This document shows, one piece after another, positions 15,755 through 25,892 of a stretch of DNA of 64,000 nucleotides (position 1 is its first letter; each line of letters starts with the position of its first letter). This DNA comes from Candidatus Gemmiger faecigallinarum. GTDB lineage: Bacteria > Bacillota > Clostridia > Oscillospirales > Ruminococcaceae. The stretch is taken from contig DWVD01000027.1 in NCBI GenBank assembly GCA_019120395.1, positions 38,205 through 102,204 on the forward strand, written 5' to 3'. The notes beneath the pieces are model-generated. The model was not told where the DNA came from. It saw nothing but the letters and a program-made list of their open reading frames with translations, and ran no database searches. Made by a program: the position numbers and the translations under genes.

Positions 15755-16705
15755 TCACAGACTTTTCCCGCATTGCTGCAGCGCCGCGCCGGGCAGCAGC
15801 GCTTCCACCGCCGCAAGTTCGGGCGGACGGGTGCCCGGCGTGGTGCACGCCGCCGCCGAGGCCGCCATCCCCAGTTTCAGGCAGCCCTCCAGCGGCAGCC
15901 TGCGGTCCATGCCGCAGGCCACGCCGGCCAGCATGGCGTCCCCCGCCCCGACGGTGGACGCCGGCACAATGGGAAGCGCCGGCGCGTACCAGGCGGTTTG
16001 CCCCTGCACAAAACAGGCGCCCCGGCTCCCCATCGAGATACAGACCAGCCCCACGCCCTGTTCCGTCAGTGCGCGCCCCATGGCAGCCAGCTCGTCCACC
16101 GCGTCGGTGGTTTCCACGCCGAAATACTGGCACAGCTCAAAGGCGTTGGGCTTGACCACATCGGGCGCAGCCTGCACCGCCCGGGCAAACAGCGGGCCGT
16201 CGGCATCCGCCAGCACCCTTGCGCCGGCGGCGCGCAGGCGCAAGGTCAGCGTGCGGTAGATCTCTTCCGGCACGCCGGGGCCAATGCTGCCCGCCAGCAC
16301 AAACAACGTGCCGGGGCCGGCATGTCCCAGCAGCGTCCGGGTCAGCGTCTCCAGGTGAGCGGGGCTTGCGGCGGGGCCGGACTCGTTCAGCTCCGTCAGA
16401 GCGCCGTCCGGCTCCACCAGCTTCAGATTGGTGCGCGTCTCGCCGGGGATGGACACAAAATCGGGCGTGATATGCCCGCCCGGCCAGGCGCGCAGCGTTT
16501 CCACCACCTGCCGGCCGGCCTGGCCGGCGGCGAAGCCGCATGCGACGCTGTCCTGCCCCAGCGCGGCCAGCATTTTGGAAACATTGACTCCCTTTCCGCC
16601 CACATCCTGTTCCACCTGCCCCAGACGGTTCAGCCCGTGGGGGCACAGCGCGTCGATGCGTGCGGTTTTGTCGATGGCAGGGTTGAAGGTGACGGTAACG
16701 ATCAT
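15755..16705 (-). CDS. PfkB-family hexose kinase (1-phosphofructokinase/tagatose-6-phosphate kinase type)
   Basis: 316 aa. Phosphorylates a sugar phosphate, most likely fructose-1-phosphate to fructose-1,6-bisphosphate. The N-terminus VTVTFNPAIDKTARID and DVGGKGVNVSKMLAALGQ (glycine-rich lid and substrate site), and C-terminal STVGAGDAMLAGVACG with the catalytic Asp, are those of the FruK/LacC branch. No fructose PTS gene or DeoR regulator sits beside it, so the exact substrate is open. The ATG at 16703-16705 was chosen because the family N-terminus begins there. Confidence 0.88.
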   Translation of the reverse strand: MIVTVTFNPAIDKTARIDALCPHGLNRLGQVEQDVGGKGVNVSKMLAALGQDSVACGFAAGQAGRQVVETLRAWPGGHITPDFVSIPGETRTNLKLVEPDGALTELNESGPAASPAHLETLTRTLLGHAGPGTLFVLAGSIGPGVPEEIYRTLTLRLRAAGARVLADADGPLFARAVQAAPDVVKPNAFELCQYFGVETTDAVDELAAMGRALTEQGVGLVCISMGSRGACFVQGQTAWYAPALPIVPASTVGAGDAMLAGVACGMDRRLPLEGCLKLGMAASAAACTTPGTRPPELAAVEALLPGAALQQCGKSL

Positions 16706-16806
16706 TTCGGTGCAGCGTCCTTTCTTTTCCGGCCGCGGCGTCCGGCCTTTTCCGGCATCGTAGCACGTCGGGGCGGGGTTGTCAACGGGCGGGGCGGCAG
16801 GGCGCC

Positions 16807-16851
16807 GCAAAACAGCCCCGCACCAGGGTTTTGGGTGCGGGGCTGTTTTGC
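16807..16851 (-). terminator. Perfect inverted repeat, terminator after the anti-sigma gene
   Basis: An 18-bp perfect stem (GCAAAACAGCCCCGCACC at 16807-16824 with 16834-16851) and a 9-nt loop, located 26 bp beyond the anti-sigma stop. TTTTGC lies in the distal arm rather than after it. Confidence 0.75.
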
Positions 16852-16876
16852 GGGGATGCGGGCGGGCGTTTGGGGG

Positions 16877-17638
16877 TCAGCGTCCGGCGGCAGTCTCCCC
16901 GGTGGCAGTTTCCGGGGTGGCGGGCCGGGCGTCCTCCGTGGTATCGGCGGATGCGTCGTCGCGCCGCCACAGCAGGTGCAGCTCTCCCGGCAGCTCATCC
17001 ATCGCCCAGACGCCGTTCTCCTTCTGCACGATGCCGGCGTCTACCAACTCCCGCTCCTGATTTTTGAAATAGTAGATCTCGGTCACATCCGGGTCCACAT
17101 CCTCGATGCGCCACTCGGTGCGGCCGTTGTGGAACAGTTCATTCCACCGGCTGACCTGCAGGCTGACGGCCAGCGCCTTTTTGCTGCCGTCGCCGTCCGG
17201 GATCTCAAAGGTGAACCAGTTGGCGCCGTCGCTGTAACAGCCGTCCTGCAGCGTAATGTCCACATAGACCGGCTGCTTCACCTCGACCGACTGGATCTCC
17301 TCCAGTTCCAGGCTGCGGGTTTCGGACTGCAGCGTATAGCGCACGCGGGAGAACACAAACAATGCCGCAAAGATCACCACAGCCACCGCCGCTGCCGGCA
17401 CCCACCGCTTTTTCCGCAGCGTGCCTTTGACCCTGCGCAGCGCGGCGGCGTCCGCCTGCCGCTGCTCGGCAGCCAAAGCCTGTTCGGCGCCGGCGTCGTC
17501 GTCCAGGGCGGTCAGGGCGGCGCGGCAGTCGGCGCAGGTCTCCAGATGGCCGCGCACATCGGCGGCTGTCTGCTCGCTCAGCACGCTGTCGTGGTACAGC
17601 GGCAGCAGATCGCGCACCAGGTAGCAAGGCAGTTTCAT
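16877..17638 (-). CDS. Zinc-finger anti-sigma factor-like membrane protein
   Basis: 253 aa. The N-terminal cytoplasmic zf-HC2 module (Cys5, HLETCADC at 31-38) would bind zinc and hold the sigma factor. A single membrane helix follows (about 79-97), then an extracytoplasmic domain of about 130 residues with no recognised fold and a Pro/Thr/Ala-rich tail. The ATG overlaps the stop of the sigma gene by 4 bp, the usual sigma/anti-sigma coupling. The signal sensed cannot be told. Confidence 0.8.
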   Translation of the reverse strand: MKLPCYLVRDLLPLYHDSVLSEQTAADVRGHLETCADCRAALTALDDDAGAEQALAAEQRQADAAALRRVKGTLRKKRWVPAAAVAVVIFAALFVFSRVRYTLQSETRSLELEEIQSVEVKQPVYVDITLQDGCYSDGANWFTFEIPDGDGSKKALAVSLQVSRWNELFHNGRTEWRIEDVDPDVTEIYYFKNQERELVDAGIVQKENGVWAMDELPGELHLLWRRDDASADTTEDARPATPETATGETAAGR

Positions 17639-18119
17639 TTCAATTCCTCCCTCAGTTTGTTTTTTGCCCGGTAATAGGTCACCCGGGCCCAGCTCTCGGT
17701 CTTTTCAAACAGGCGGGCGATGTCGGCATAGCTCAGCTCGCCGTAGACCCGCAGCCAGAACACCTCCCGGTAGGGGTCGGGCAGCCGGTGCAGCGCGCGG
17801 TGCACCCGCATCGCTTCGTCGCGGGTCTCGGTCTGCCTCGCCGGGCCGGCGGCCGGGTCGGGCGTGTCGGGAGCCGTGTTGGACAAAACGGTGCGGGCGG
17901 ACCGGCGCGCGGCGTCCGTCAGCGCATTTTTGCGATGCGGCACAGCCAGACGTTCACCGGGCATCTGCCGTCGAATTTGTCGATCGCTTTCAGCGCCTTG
18001 AAAAAGGTTTCCTGGGTCAGTTCCGCGGCCAGATGCTCGTCCCGGCAAAGCGAAACGAGATAGGCGTATACCGCGTGGTAATACCGGGTATAAAGCGCCT
18101 CAAACTCCGCATCCTGCAT
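17635..18119 (-). pseudogene. ECF sigma factor gene, frameshifted at an A5 run
   Basis: Two reading frames together encode one ECF sigma-70 factor of about 160 aa. The first (start 18119, GAGGAGGTG upstream) covers region 2: FEALYTRYYHAVYAYLVSLC to VNVWLCRIAK. The second carries NALTDAARR and region 4: LPDPYREVFWLRVYGELSYADIA and ESWARVTYYRAKNKL. They meet at a run of five A (17927-17931 on the minus strand). One more A would restore a single frame; as read, frame 1 ends three codons later. A sequencing error, a real mutation, or slippage on the A run are all possible. It is coupled to the anti-sigma gene at its 3' end. Confidence 0.8.
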
Positions 18120-18253
18120 GGCCGCACCTCCTCGTTTTTTATTTTGAAAGCCGCTTTCCCCCAATAGACGCACAAGCCCGCGTTTTGTTACAGCTTTTTT
18201 GCGCACGGCAGCGGGCCTGCCCGGATCGTCCGTCCGGAACAGGCGCGCAGTTC

Positions 18254-19288
18254 TCAGCGTTTCTTCCATTTTCCGGCCGCCCAATGCAGGGCTGCGCCGG
18301 CGGTCAGCGCCAGCCCAAACCAGCCGATCATTGGATACAGCATCCCCACCAGCCGGTCAAAGGGCAGCGCCGCGCAGGCAACCCCCGCAGCCGCCGTCAC
18401 CGCCGCGGCGGGGCGGCGCGGCAGCCGGGGCGGCAGCGCGCGGCACACGCTGAACAAAAGCGGCGCGGCCGTTGTGTACACGCCGGCCAGCAGCACCGGC
18501 ACGGCCAGCGCTGCCGCCCGGGGCCACAGCTCCCGCACCAGCGCCATGGCAGGGGCCTGGCTGGACAACGCCTCCGGCGCCAGACAAAACGCCAGATGCA
18601 GCAGCGCCAGCGCCGCGCCAAACGCCCCGCAGCCCGCCCACGCGGCCCGGCGTGCCGCGCTGCGCCCGGTCAGCCGGCCGCCCAGCGCGGTCAGGAAGGG
18701 CGCCATCAGGTACAGATTGTAACCCGCATAGACCAGCGCCGCCATCCACCAGCTGCCCGCCGGCGGCTGCGGCAGACCGGGCCATGGCCGTCCGGTGGGG
18801 CCGCGCAGCAGCGCCCCGGCCCCAGCCGCCAGCACAAAGGCGACGATCAGCGGCCCGGCCCGGCCCAAAATGTCGGTCATGCGTTCCTGCCCCGCCAGCA
18901 CCGTGGCCAGCGTGGCGGCCAGCATCCCGGCGCGTCCCGCCCATGCGGGCAGGCCTGTTCCCGTCTGCACCAGCGCGCCGGCCCCGGCCAGCATGACCGC
19001 ATACACCCCAAACAGCAGCAGCGGGCACAGCGCCCCCAGCGCCCGTCCGGCCAGCGGGCCGCAGCACCGGACAAACACATCCCCCTGACCGTCGTCCGCC
19101 ATCAGCAGGGCGCATCCCGTTCCCAGCACCGCGCAGGCCAGCGCCGCCCCCAGCAGCCCCGGCAGCGGGCCGTAAACCGTAAAAAACTGCAGTACCTCTT
19201 GCCCGCTGGCAAAGCCTGCGCCGATCAGGCAGGCGATGATCGCCCCCGCGGCCGACGCGACGCCGCGGCGTTTTGCCCGCTCCTGCAT
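18254..19288 (-). CDS. YkvI-family membrane protein
   Basis: 344-aa protein with about ten membrane helices. The N-terminus AGAIIACLIGAGFASGQEVL carries the GAGFASGQE motif of the YkvI family, distant relatives of amino-acid/sodium symporters. Function in this family is not established. Two ATGs lie 6 bp apart; the one at 19286-19288 has GAGGGGGG at better spacing than 19294. It ends 134 bp before the sigma gene start on the same strand, so it lies upstream of the sigma/anti-sigma pair. Confidence 0.8.
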   Translation of the reverse strand: MQERAKRRGVASAAGAIIACLIGAGFASGQEVLQFFTVYGPLPGLLGAALACAVLGTGCALLMADDGQGDVFVRCCGPLAGRALGALCPLLLFGVYAVMLAGAGALVQTGTGLPAWAGRAGMLAATLATVLAGQERMTDILGRAGPLIVAFVLAAGAGALLRGPTGRPWPGLPQPPAGSWWMAALVYAGYNLYLMAPFLTALGGRLTGRSAARRAAWAGCGAFGAALALLHLAFCLAPEALSSQAPAMALVRELWPRAAALAVPVLLAGVYTTAAPLLFSVCRALPPRLPRRPAAAVTAAAGVACAALPFDRLVGMLYPMIGWFGLALTAGAALHWAAGKWKKR

Positions 19289-19425
19289 CCGCATCCCCCC
19301 TCGCCACAGGGTATGCGCCGGTGCAGGCCGGCAGAATCCCCCGGCGCGGCGCAGCCCCGCCCCTGCCGGATCGGCGGGGACGGGGCTGCCTGAAAGGACC
19401 GGCCGCGGTCCTTTTCCTGTTCTCT

Positions 19426-20782
<1,357 letters not shown>

Positions 20783-20796
<14 letters not shown>

Positions 20797-21478
20797 CCCC
20801 GGCCTCCGCATCCAGTTTATAGCCCACCTTGCGCACGGTGCGGATCACGTCGCCGGCGTCGCCCAGCTTCTGGCGCAGGGTGCGCACGTGCATGTCGATG
20901 GTGCGGGATTCCAGCAGATCGTCCGTATCCCAGACCGCCTTCATGATGCGCTCGCGGGCCAGCACCTCGCCGGGATGCTCCAGAAAATAATGCAGCAGCG
21001 AGTATTCTTTAAAGGTCAGTTCCACCGGGCTGCCGTCCGCCGTGACGGTGCGGGACAGGTCGTTCATGACAATGCCGCCAAAGCGCAGCACCCCTGCGGC
21101 CGCCGGGGCGTCGGCCGCCGCGCGGCGCAGCACCGCTTTGACCCGGCTGATAAACTCCAGCACGCCGAAAGGCTTTGTGATGTAATCGTCCGCGCCGTGG
21201 TCCAGCCCGCGCACCACGTCGATCTCGCTGGATTTGGCGGTGACCATGATGACCGGCACGCTGCGGGTGGCGGCGTCCTGGCGCATGCGGGACAGGATGG
21301 AATACCCGTCCTCGTCGGGCAGCATCACGTCCAGAATCACCAGCTCCGGCAGGCGGCTGTGCACCGCAGCCCAAAATGTTTTGCCGTCGGCAAAGCCCTG
21401 GACTTCGTAATCGTTGGTTTGCAAGGCGTACTGCTCCAGTTCCCGGATGCTGGCGTCGTCCTCGACAATGTAGATCAT
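20783..21478 (-). CDS. phoP: Response regulator, PhoB/PhoP (OmpR) family
   Basis: 231 aa: receiver domain with acidic pocket EDD, phospho-acceptor Asp50 in LVILDVMLPDEDGYS, and VTAKS/TKPFG switch residues; then a winged-helix output domain (VELTFKEYSLLHYFLEHPGE, SRTIDMHVRTLRQKLGDAG, IRTVRKVGYKL). The ATG at 21476-21478 follows AGAGGAA. It precedes the kinase and is transcribed from a promoter next to three phased TTTAC repeats, consistent with autoregulation by a PhoP-type protein. Confidence 0.88.
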
Positions 21479-21579
21479 GCAGATTCCTCTTTTCTGTTTT
21501 GTCGGCAGGCGGCCGCAAACCGGCCGCGGGCATCTCCCTGTGCGCCCAAAACGGGCACACTGCCGCATGATATGTATTT

Positions 21580-21607
21580 ATTATACCGGATGCGCGCAAT
21601 TTGTCGA
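21580..21607 (-). promoter_or_regulatory. Promoter of the phoP-phoR-like operon
   Basis: Minus strand TCGACA (21602-21607), 16 bp, TATAAT (21580-21585). The weak -35 with activator repeats just upstream suits an activated promoter. Confidence 0.65.
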
Positions 21608-21616
21608 TACCGCGCT

Positions 21617-21647
21617 CCGGTAAAGTCTTTGTAAATTCCCGGTAAAG
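21617..21647. promoter_or_regulatory. Three 11-bp-phased TTTAC repeats (Pho-box-like operator)
   Basis: On the minus strand TTTAC recurs at 21642-21646, 21631-21635 and 21620-21624, exactly 11 bp apart. The contexts read TTTACC, TTTACA and TTTACC. This phasing is that of PhoB/PhoP direct-repeat boxes, read as TTNACA-type units in Firmicutes. The array starts about 10 bp upstream of the -35 of the two-component operon and also lies just upstream of a plus-strand TTGCCA-N17-TAAGGT (21659-21687) that could drive capA. Confidence 0.65.
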
Positions 21648-21749
21648 CGCCGGTCCGGTTGCCATGCGGCCGGCATTGTGGTAAGGTTAGATGGGCGGGC
21701 GACCGCATTTTTTTGCCGGCCCGCATCCTGCTGAAACGGGGGACTCCCT

Positions 21750-22895
21750 ATGCGATCTTTTCTTGCGGCGGCCGCGGCCGCCCTTGCTCTGCTGACAGGC
21801 TGCGCGGCTTCGCCGGCGCTGGCCATCCGGGCGGCCGTGCCCACGCCCGCGCCTTCGGCCAGCCCCGCCCCCACCGCCGCACCCACGCCCACGCCTCTGC
21901 CCGAAAACTGGCACCTGCTGGACACCGCCGACGACGGCAGCGTGACGCTGGCATTCACCGGGGACGTCTGCTTTGCCGACAACTGGACCATCATGCAGCA
22001 GTATGCCGGGCGCGGCGGCGATTTTGCCGCCAATTTTTCCGCCGACCTGCTGGCGCAGATGCACAGCGCCGACCTGCTGGTCAGCAACAACGAGTTCTGC
22101 TTTTCCGACCGGGGCGAGCCGATGCCCGGCAAGGCCTACACCTTCCGCGCCGCGCCGGAACATGCGGCGCTGTGGGACGTGATGGGCGTCGACCTGGTCT
22201 CGCTGGCCAACAACCACTGCGGCGATTTCGGCCCGGACGCCTTCCTGGACACGCTGGACACGCTGCACGGCGCGGGGGTGCCCTATATCGGCGCGGGGCG
22301 CGACCTGGACGAGGCCATGCAGGCCCAGTATTACGTGGCAAACGGCATGACCTTTGCCTTTGTGGGCGCCACCCGGGCAGAAAAGTACATCATGACGCCA
22401 AAGGCAGCCGAAGACGCCCCCGGCGTGCTGTACACCTACGATCCGGCGGACACCCTGGAGGCCATCCGCACCGCCGAGAAAAACGCCGACTTTGTGGTGG
22501 TCTACGCCCATTGGGGGACCGAGCAGTCCACCGTGCTGGAACAGGCGCAGACCGACCTTGCCAGCCTGTACGCCGCGGCGGGGGCGGACCTGATCGTGGG
22601 CGCGCATCCCCATGTGCTGCAGGGGGCCGGCTGGCGGGGCGATGTGCCGGTGTTTTACAGCCTGGGCAATTTCTGGTTCAATATGGAGGACTGCGACACC
22701 GCGCTGCTTCTGGTGACGGTGGACGCCGACGGCGTCCCCTCCTGCCGGCTGCTGCCCTGCCGCCAGGCGGACGGCCGGACAACGCTGCTGCAGGGCGACG
22801 AGGCGTCCGCCGTGCTGGACAGCCTGAACGCCGTGATGGAAAGCGGCAGCTTTGCCCCCGACGGCACGCTGCTGAAGCCGGAGGCCGCCGGGTGA
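21750..22895 (+). CDS. CapA-family lipoprotein (metallophosphatase-like)
   Basis: 381 aa. A lipoprotein signal peptide ends LTGC (Cys18), followed by a Pro/Ala/Thr-rich linker (about 26-50), then the CapA/PgsA fold: LAFTGDVCFADN, SNNEFCF, SLANNHCGDFG, VYAHWGTE and DLIVGAHPHVLQG, carrying the Asp/Asn/His metal ligands of the calcineurin-like superfamily. Relatives act in poly-gamma-glutamate export or surface-polymer turnover. It is divergent from the PhoPR-like operon and shares its repeat-containing intergenic region. No capB/capC lies nearby, so polyglutamate synthesis is unlikely. Confidence 0.85.
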   Translation: MRSFLAAAAAALALLTGCAASPALAIRAAVPTPAPSASPAPTAAPTPTPLPENWHLLDTADDGSVTLAFTGDVCFADNWTIMQQYAGRGGDFAANFSADLLAQMHSADLLVSNNEFCFSDRGEPMPGKAYTFRAAPEHAALWDVMGVDLVSLANNHCGDFGPDAFLDTLDTLHGAGVPYIGAGRDLDEAMQAQYYVANGMTFAFVGATRAEKYIMTPKAAEDAPGVLYTYDPADTLEAIRTAEKNADFVVVYAHWGTEQSTVLEQAQTDLASLYAAAGADLIVGAHPHVLQGAGWRGDVPVFYSLGNFWFNMEDCDTALLLVTVDADGVPSCRLLPCRQADGRTTLLQGDEASAVLDSLNAVMESGSFAPDGTLLKPEAAG

Positions 22896-22954
22896 CTTCC
22901 CCGGCTCCGCCGTTTCGGCGCAAAACGCATCCGGTCCGCCCTTTTGGGCGCGGC

Positions 22955-22996
22955 AAAGACCGGGGACGGTCAAGGGTCCGCCCCCGGTCTTTTTTC
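22955..22996 (+). terminator. Terminator after capA
   Basis: AAAGACCGGGG (22955-22965) pairs with the CCCCGGTCTTTT segment from 22982, followed by more T. It also faces the convergent gene at 23017. Confidence 0.85.
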
Positions 22997-23000
22997 TTAT

Positions 23001-23023
23001 GGCGCGGCGCGCAGGCTCAGCCG
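23001..23023. repeat. 23-bp exact repeat, copy 2
   Basis: Identical to 8251-8273 and again covering the stop codon of a minus-strand gene. The flanks on both sides differ. Confidence 0.75.
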
Positions 23024-23349
23024 TAGGGCGCGTCCCGCCGCCAGCGCGCCAGGCGTTCGACAGTCTCGTCGTCCTCCACCCAGCCCTCCACCGTGCTGGC
23101 CTCGGCGTTCGGGGCATAGCTCTGCTGCACGCCGGGCGCGCTGCCGTTCAAAAAGGCCCGCGCCGCCTTCTGGCGGGACGGCATGGTGCGGGACAAAAAC
23201 GCCTGGTCGCCGGCGTCCTCCTGCCGGGCGTCCGGCGCGGGGCCTGCGCCTTGGGGCGGCACCGGCGTGGTGGGTCCGCGGGTCTCGCCGCGGGCGGAGT
23301 TCAGCGGCACATCCGGGGCGGGTGTGATCTGATGCTTTTGGTCGGACAT
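23017..23349 (-). CDS. Small Pro/Ala-rich hypothetical protein
   Basis: 110 aa, hydrophilic, without membrane segment or recognised domain. The N-terminal half is rich in Pro, Gly and Thr and looks disordered; the C-terminal half (AFLNGSAPGVQQSYAPNAEA to ERLARWRRDAPYG) is more structured. AAAGGAGG at proper spacing before the ATG at 23347-23349 supports translation. It stands alone, convergent with capA and divergent from the NdpA-like gene. Confidence 0.6.
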   Translation of the reverse strand: MSDQKHQITPAPDVPLNSARGETRGPTTPVPPQGAGPAPDARQEDAGDQAFLSRTMPSRQKAARAFLNGSAPGVQQSYAPNAEASTVEGWVEDDETVERLARWRRDAPYG

Positions 23350-23530
23350 GGCAGACGCCTCCTTTGCTGGATCACAGGTTCCTATCTGCCAGTATACGGA
23401 GCCGCGGGCCGTTTTATGCGCCGCAGCCGGGCCGCCCCGCCTACCAAAAACCGCCAAACTATGCTATACTATTTTTATATACCCGCCATGCAGCGCGGGC
23501 TGTTTCATCACAGGGGTAAGGAGAATCCAC

Positions 23531-24535
23531 ATGGAGCTGAACGTCAAACGGGTCATATACCACATTCTGGACACCGGCGCGTCGGAGCCGCTGCTCTCGG
23601 ACCGGGAAGCCGACCTGGACGCCGACCTGACCGAATATTTTACCGTCTGCCTGGAAAAGGCCTTTTCCGCCGACGACAGCCGCCAGTGCGATTTTCTGCC
23701 TGACTCGGCCTTTGCACAGGAGCTGGCGGGCAATCAGGATTTCATCGACCTGTCCCGCCGCATTGCGGGCGTGATCTTTGAGCAGATGCTGCAATACCCG
23801 TCCATCCCCGCCGGCGACCTGGCGGTGGTGGATTTCCTGGCCGGCGGCGTGCCCTACCTGGGGGTGCTGAAACTGAGCTACAAGCCCGGCTATACCCACC
23901 AGACCCGCACGCTGGGCAACGCCCAGTATTCGGGCCTGACCCCCCAGCGGACGCTTTTGCCCGGCACGCCCAAAGCGGACGAAGCCGCGCTGATCGACCT
24001 GGCGACCAGGCGCATCCGCCTGATCGAGAAAAAGTACGAGATGGACGGCAAAAAGGACGTGTATCTGTCCACGCGGGTGTTCGGCTGCGCCCAGGCCCTG
24101 CCCGAAAAAGCCAAGCTGAAAGCGGTGTGCGAATCCGCCGCCGCTGCGGTGCGCCAGGCCTATCCGGAACCGGAAGCGCTGGACGACGTGCCACCCTTTG
24201 ACGGCGGCACCGAGACCGCCGTCGACCTGATGGTGCACAACCAGGCGGTGGACAACACCATTGCGGTGGAGGACGTGCGCGCCCGCATGCGGGAAAGCTA
24301 TCCCCTGGCCGCCCCCGCCTTTGAGCAGGCGCTGGCCGAGGCAGGCGTGGCCGAGGACGACCATGTGACCGTCAGCCCCGCCCGCATGCGCAGGATGGCC
24401 AGCCGCAGCTTCCGCACCGAGAGCGGCATCGAGATCAAGATCCCGGCCGAGCTGTGCAACAGCGACGAGGCGGTGGAGTTCATCCACAGCGCCACCGGCG
24501 GCCTCTCGCTGCTGATCAAGGACGTGTTGGTGTGA
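23531..24535 (+). CDS. Nucleoid-associated protein, NdpA/YejK-like
   Basis: 334 aa matching the 37-kDa nucleoid-associated protein family: VKRVIYHILDTGASEPLLSD at the start, DLAVVDFLAGGVPYLGVLKL in the middle, and FRTESGIEIKIPAELCN near the end. Family members associate with DNA in cell extracts; their role is poorly defined. The ATG at 23531 is preceded by GGGGTAAGGAG. TATACT at 23465-23470 may be the -10 with a poor -35. Monocistronic. Confidence 0.8.
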   Translation: MELNVKRVIYHILDTGASEPLLSDREADLDADLTEYFTVCLEKAFSADDSRQCDFLPDSAFAQELAGNQDFIDLSRRIAGVIFEQMLQYPSIPAGDLAVVDFLAGGVPYLGVLKLSYKPGYTHQTRTLGNAQYSGLTPQRTLLPGTPKADEAALIDLATRRIRLIEKKYEMDGKKDVYLSTRVFGCAQALPEKAKLKAVCESAAAAVRQAYPEPEALDDVPPFDGGTETAVDLMVHNQAVDNTIAVEDVRARMRESYPLAAPAFEQALAEAGVAEDDHVTVSPARMRRMASRSFRTESGIEIKIPAELCNSDEAVEFIHSATGGLSLLIKDVLV

Positions 24536-24633
24536 AGCTCCCCGCGCCCCCTCCGGCGCAAGCCGTCCAGTGGTTGCGCACACATGAATGGTTCCCGGAC
24601 AATCACCGCCAAAGCCAATGAGCGCCGTCCCTC

Positions 24634-24784
24634 AAAAGCGGAGCAAGCGCAAAAAAACATTGGGTTTGCCGCGCGGGCGGCAAACCTGCGAAACCCCGAA
24701 AAATCGCAAAAAACAGGCCGTCGGCAAAGCCAACGGCCTGTTCTTGTTGGATTTTGCGGCAAAGGTTCCTTGTGCACGCTCCGC
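24634..24784. repeat. Structured intergenic repeat, copy A
   Basis: About 150 bp shared with 44166-44363, running from AAAGCGGAGCAAGC to CCTTGTGCACGCTCCGC. It contains hairpin 1, TTTGCCGC-GCGG-GCGGCAAA, and hairpin 2, ACAGGCCGT pairing with ACGGCCTGT, then a T-rich stretch. Copy B changes both sides of hairpin 1 together, which indicates conserved structure. It sits between two convergent genes. Confidence 0.8.
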
Positions 24785-24839
24785 GATGGACCGGCGCTCA
24801 TATCCTATCCAGTTTCAACCGGCAGGCGCGCCCCGGGCG

Positions 24840-25682
24840 TCACCCGTGCAGCGCGCTGCGCAGCGCGGCCAGCAGTTCCGCCTGATAGGCCGGGCGGAAG
24901 GTGCCGTGCAGCAGTTTGGGCAGGGCCTCCTCCTGCAGCCGCCGCCAGCTTTCGGCCTCCCGGCCGGGCAGGATGGGCACAAAGGCCACGCCGTTGGCCG
25001 CAGCGGCCTGGGCGTCGCCCATGGAATCCCCCACCATCATCACCTTGCGGCTCTCGTACCCGCAGGCCAGCATGGTGGCGATGCTGTTTGCCTTGCTGCC
25101 CACTTCCTGGCCAAAGATCACATCGGCGTGGCGGGCCAGCCCGTAGCGGGTCCACTCGCTGGCGATGGCGCTCTCGTTTGCCGCCGAGACCACCGCCACA
25201 TCCGCCACGGCGTGCAGCTGGCGCAGGCTGTTCTCCACGCCGGCAAAAGGTTCAAAAGTAGGTTCCAGCGCCTGGATGCGGCGGTTGCAGGTGGTGTTCC
25301 ACTGCTGCAGTTTCCGCAGCGCCAGGCTGCCGGTGCGCACCACCTCCTGCTTGAGGGTGGCAGTGCTCAGCTCATTGGCGGTGGCGACCCAGGCCGCGAT
25401 CTCCTCGCTGCCCTGCACATCCACGCCGTGGTTTTTCAGCCGATCAAAAATCAGCACCACGCTCTCGAACCGGGAAATGCCCCGGGTGATGCTGTGCAGA
25501 TTGATCTCCGCCCAGGCGTCGGTGATCAGGTCGGCGTGGGCGTCCAGCGCAAACGTGCGGATCAGCTCCGGGCAAAGCACATCCAGATGTTTGACGCGCA
25601 CGGTATCCATGACGCAGCCGTCAGAATCAATGCACGCCAGAAACTCGCGCTTTTTGGTAAAATCTTCCAAAACGTTTGCCAT
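24840..25682 (-). CDS. HAD-superfamily hydrolase
   Basis: 280 aa. Motif I ACIDSDGCVMDT supplies the nucleophile Asp and acid/base Asp, motif II is VVSAANES, the lysine of motif III is in GSKANSIA, and motif IV is MMVGDSMGDAQAA. A large helical cap lies between motifs I and II. Such enzymes are phosphatases or phosphonatases; the substrate is not evident. The ATG at 25680-25682 follows AGGAGG. It ends just beyond the structured repeat and has no operon partner. Confidence 0.82.
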   Translation of the reverse strand: MANVLEDFTKKREFLACIDSDGCVMDTVRVKHLDVLCPELIRTFALDAHADLITDAWAEINLHSITRGISRFESVVLIFDRLKNHGVDVQGSEEIAAWVATANELSTATLKQEVVRTGSLALRKLQQWNTTCNRRIQALEPTFEPFAGVENSLRQLHAVADVAVVSAANESAIASEWTRYGLARHADVIFGQEVGSKANSIATMLACGYESRKVMMVGDSMGDAQAAAANGVAFVPILPGREAESWRRLQEEALPKLLHGTFRPAYQAELLAALRSALHG

Positions 25683-25892
25683 ATACTCTGATCCTCCTGT
25701 CCGCAACCATATACGCGCTCCAAACTGTATGCGCATACTCTCCCGTTCATAATCATACCAGAACACCGGGAAAAAATGCAATCGTTTTGGCCAAAAAAAG
25801 CAAAAATTGACAGAAAAATTCCGCAATTTTTCATAACCGATACGGCAAACCGGCAGTTATCCTTTGTAACCCCCAGGGCTGCGGGCGGTCCG

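Noticed and set aside
24584-25261. Plus-strand ORF through structured repeat copy A
   Set aside because: It crosses a hairpin-rich repeat and runs antisense into the HAD gene. The matching frame in copy B is on the other strand and shifted, so coding is unlikely.
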